The translations under genes and the position numbers were made by a program. From assembly GCA_003505715.1 (NCBI GenBank), contig DNXU01000002.1, forward strand, positions 9,715 to 17,287: a stretch of DNA of 7,573 nt, written 5' to 3'. Within the stretch, counting starts at the first letter, position 1, and each line of letters starts with the position of its first letter. This document shows positions 6,597-7,573 of this stretch, in pieces. Below the pieces are notes generated by a model, which searched no databases, was not told the origin of the DNA, and saw nothing but the letters and a program-made list of their open reading frames with translations. The stretch comes from Cyanobacteria bacterium UBA8803 (GTDB lineage Bacteria > Cyanobacteriota > Cyanobacteriia > Cyanobacteriales > Coleofasciculaceae).

Positions 6597-7439
6597 TTAA
6601 TGATTCTCCGATTTAGATTTCTCATTTGTCTTAACCATCTGAATCACGGGGACATCAGGATTTTTGAGATCAATATAGGCGATTTGGCTCTTTTGGATGT
6701 GAGTTGGCAGTTCTCGCATCCGGTCGAGTACCCTCAATTGCTCGGCAAATCTGGAACTGTAAGAACCCAAATGAACAGTTCCTAACTCGGTTTTTAAGAT
6801 TACATTCCCTGGGTTTCGCCAATCAATCTCGCTGATTTTAACTGGAGAGCCACTCACCGCCCGGTAGACGCTAGACCAGTAGGGAAGATACTGCTGAGTT
6901 GAGCCAATCACTTTCAGAGTCGGCAACTCAACATTTTCTTGCAGTGACTGATAGCTGCTTTGGGGCATCAAAACACCCTGTTCGTCCAATAAACCTATCT
7001 CGGCAGCAGATTGAGCTGTTTTGTCTTTAGCTGGGACAATTGGCTGAGCGATCGCAACAGGTTTGCGCTCTTGCACTTGGATTGTCAACTGCGGTGGTAT
7101 AAGTTGGCGGGTGACAGTGGCATCGGCAATCGGGGCTTGCGACTCAAGGGCGTTGGCAATGGTTTGTGGTTCAACTCGCAGCAAGGACTGAGGATAGGAC
7201 AGAGGCAGCAGGGAACGAATGGCTCCAGTTGAAAGAAGCTGATTGCCTTTAATAATAATTTGTTCCGGTTTGCGAATCACCCAATCGGGCAAGGTAATTG
7301 CCCAGACTAAACTGCCAGCTATCCCGCCAACCAATAGCGATCGCCAAATCGCTTGAACGAATTTAATCCGGCGGGCGCGTCGCAGCTGTTGCCGCCTATT
7401 AGTCAATTGTTTTTGAGAGACTGATGCGATATTAGCCAT
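6597..7439 (-). CDS. ftsQ: Cell division protein FtsQ/DivIB
   Basis: A bitopic divisome protein that links the cytoplasmic Z-ring to the septal cell-wall synthesis machinery through its outward-facing domain. The 280-residue protein has a basic cytoplasmic tail (1-30, rich in R and K), one membrane helix (about 31-51), a POTRA domain (about 57-126, beginning EQIIIKGNQLLSTGAIRSLL and ending LTIQVQERKPVA) and the FtsQ beta domain (about 127-270, with LGSYSSRFAEQLRVLDRM at 224-241 and the closing strand IAYIDLKNPDVPVI at 253-266). Length and order fit cyanobacterial FtsQ. The ATG at 7439 has AGGAG directly against it with no spacer, which is poor for initiation. A short upstream frame overlaps the start and may help by coupling. 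murB, often just upstream in cyanobacteria, is not visible in the 134 bases that remain. HIP1 sites at 7048 and 7337 support native origin. Confidence 0.95.
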   Translation of the reverse strand: MANIASVSQKQLTNRRQQLRRARRIKFVQAIWRSLLVGGIAGSLVWAITLPDWVIRKPEQIIIKGNQLLSTGAIRSLLPLSYPQSLLRVEPQTIANALESQAPIADATVTRQLIPPQLTIQVQERKPVAIAQPIVPAKDKTAQSAAEIGLLDEQGVLMPQSSYQSLQENVELPTLKVIGSTQQYLPYWSSVYRAVSGSPVKISEIDWRNPGNVILKTELGTVHLGSYSSRFAEQLRVLDRMRELPTHIQKSQIAYIDLKNPDVPVIQMVKTNEKSKSENH

Positions 7440-7467
7440 CTCCTAACGTTGGGCTCCATACGTACAT
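7432..7467 (-). CDS. Possible 11-codon leader peptide overlapping the ftsQ start
   Basis: ATG at 7467 opens an 11-residue frame, MYVWSPTLGDG, ending with TAA at 7434-7432, so it overlaps the ftsQ ATG by eight bases. It has its own GGGAG (7482-7478) ten bases upstream, a better ribosome site than the one touching the ftsQ ATG. That GGGAG can pair with the CUCC just before it on the transcript (stem 7489-7486 with 7481-7478, four-base loop). Translational coupling is inferred; so short a frame could arise by chance. Confidence 0.25.
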   Translation of the reverse strand: MYVWSPTLGDG

Positions 7468-7573
7468 GGTTATAAGTCTCCCTTCGGAGGTAAAGTGAGC
7501 CTTCTATGCAGTATATATGTTCATCTACAAAGGGCTTTGGTATACAGTAGAAACTCATTTTATTCATCCGTAT

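Noticed and set aside
7403..7573. Minus-strand frame open from the right window edge to 7403, which might be the end of murB
   Set aside because: The translation (containing FVDEHIYCIEGSLYL) does not resemble the MurB C-terminus and overlaps ftsQ by 37 bases; probably non-coding, though the edge prevents certainty.

Overview
The window looks like ordinary chromosome from a filamentous-type or related cyanobacterium. The evidence is eight copies of the cyanobacterial HIP1 octamer GCGATCGC (at 163, 549, 1476, 1569, 2702, 4348, 7048 and 7337), several heptanucleotide repeat arrays of the kind common between cyanobacterial genes, a cyanobacterial-style FtsQ-FtsZ pair and a cyanobacterial-type urease alpha subunit. 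I cannot name a species from the sequence alone.

Layout. Two genes read rightward. ureC (108-1826, urease alpha subunit, all nickel and catalytic residues present) starts inside the stop codon of an unidentified, possibly frameshifted reading frame (1-111). It is followed by a membrane-anchored protein with two repeated OB-fold-like domains (2098-2916). Four genes read leftward, in transcription order: ftsQ (7439-6597), ftsZ (6397-5135), thiD (5024-4200) and a coiled-coil protein with one C-terminal membrane helix (3944-3366). The two groups converge on 2917-3365. This gap holds a degenerate heptamer array, a 234-bp MITE-like element with terminal inverted repeats and G/C-rich hairpins, a second perfect 13-bp inverted repeat, and a six-copy heptamer array that runs into the last gene's stop codon.

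How the genes work together. FtsQ and FtsZ belong to the same divisome: FtsZ forms the cytoplasmic ring and FtsQ is the bitopic membrane connector. ThiD (thiamin pyrimidine salvage and synthesis) lies 110 bp downstream of ftsZ and may be partly co-transcribed with it, but there is no functional link I can see. UreC hydrolyses urea together with subunits encoded elsewhere. The other two proteins are conserved-looking but of unknown function.

I found no convincing undescribed system. The points most worth checking are the MITE-like element, a compact G/C palindrome with a probable two-residue insertion inside ureC, the broken frame before ureC, an 11-codon leader overlapping ftsQ, and the 10-bp inverted repeat in the ftsQ-ftsZ gap.
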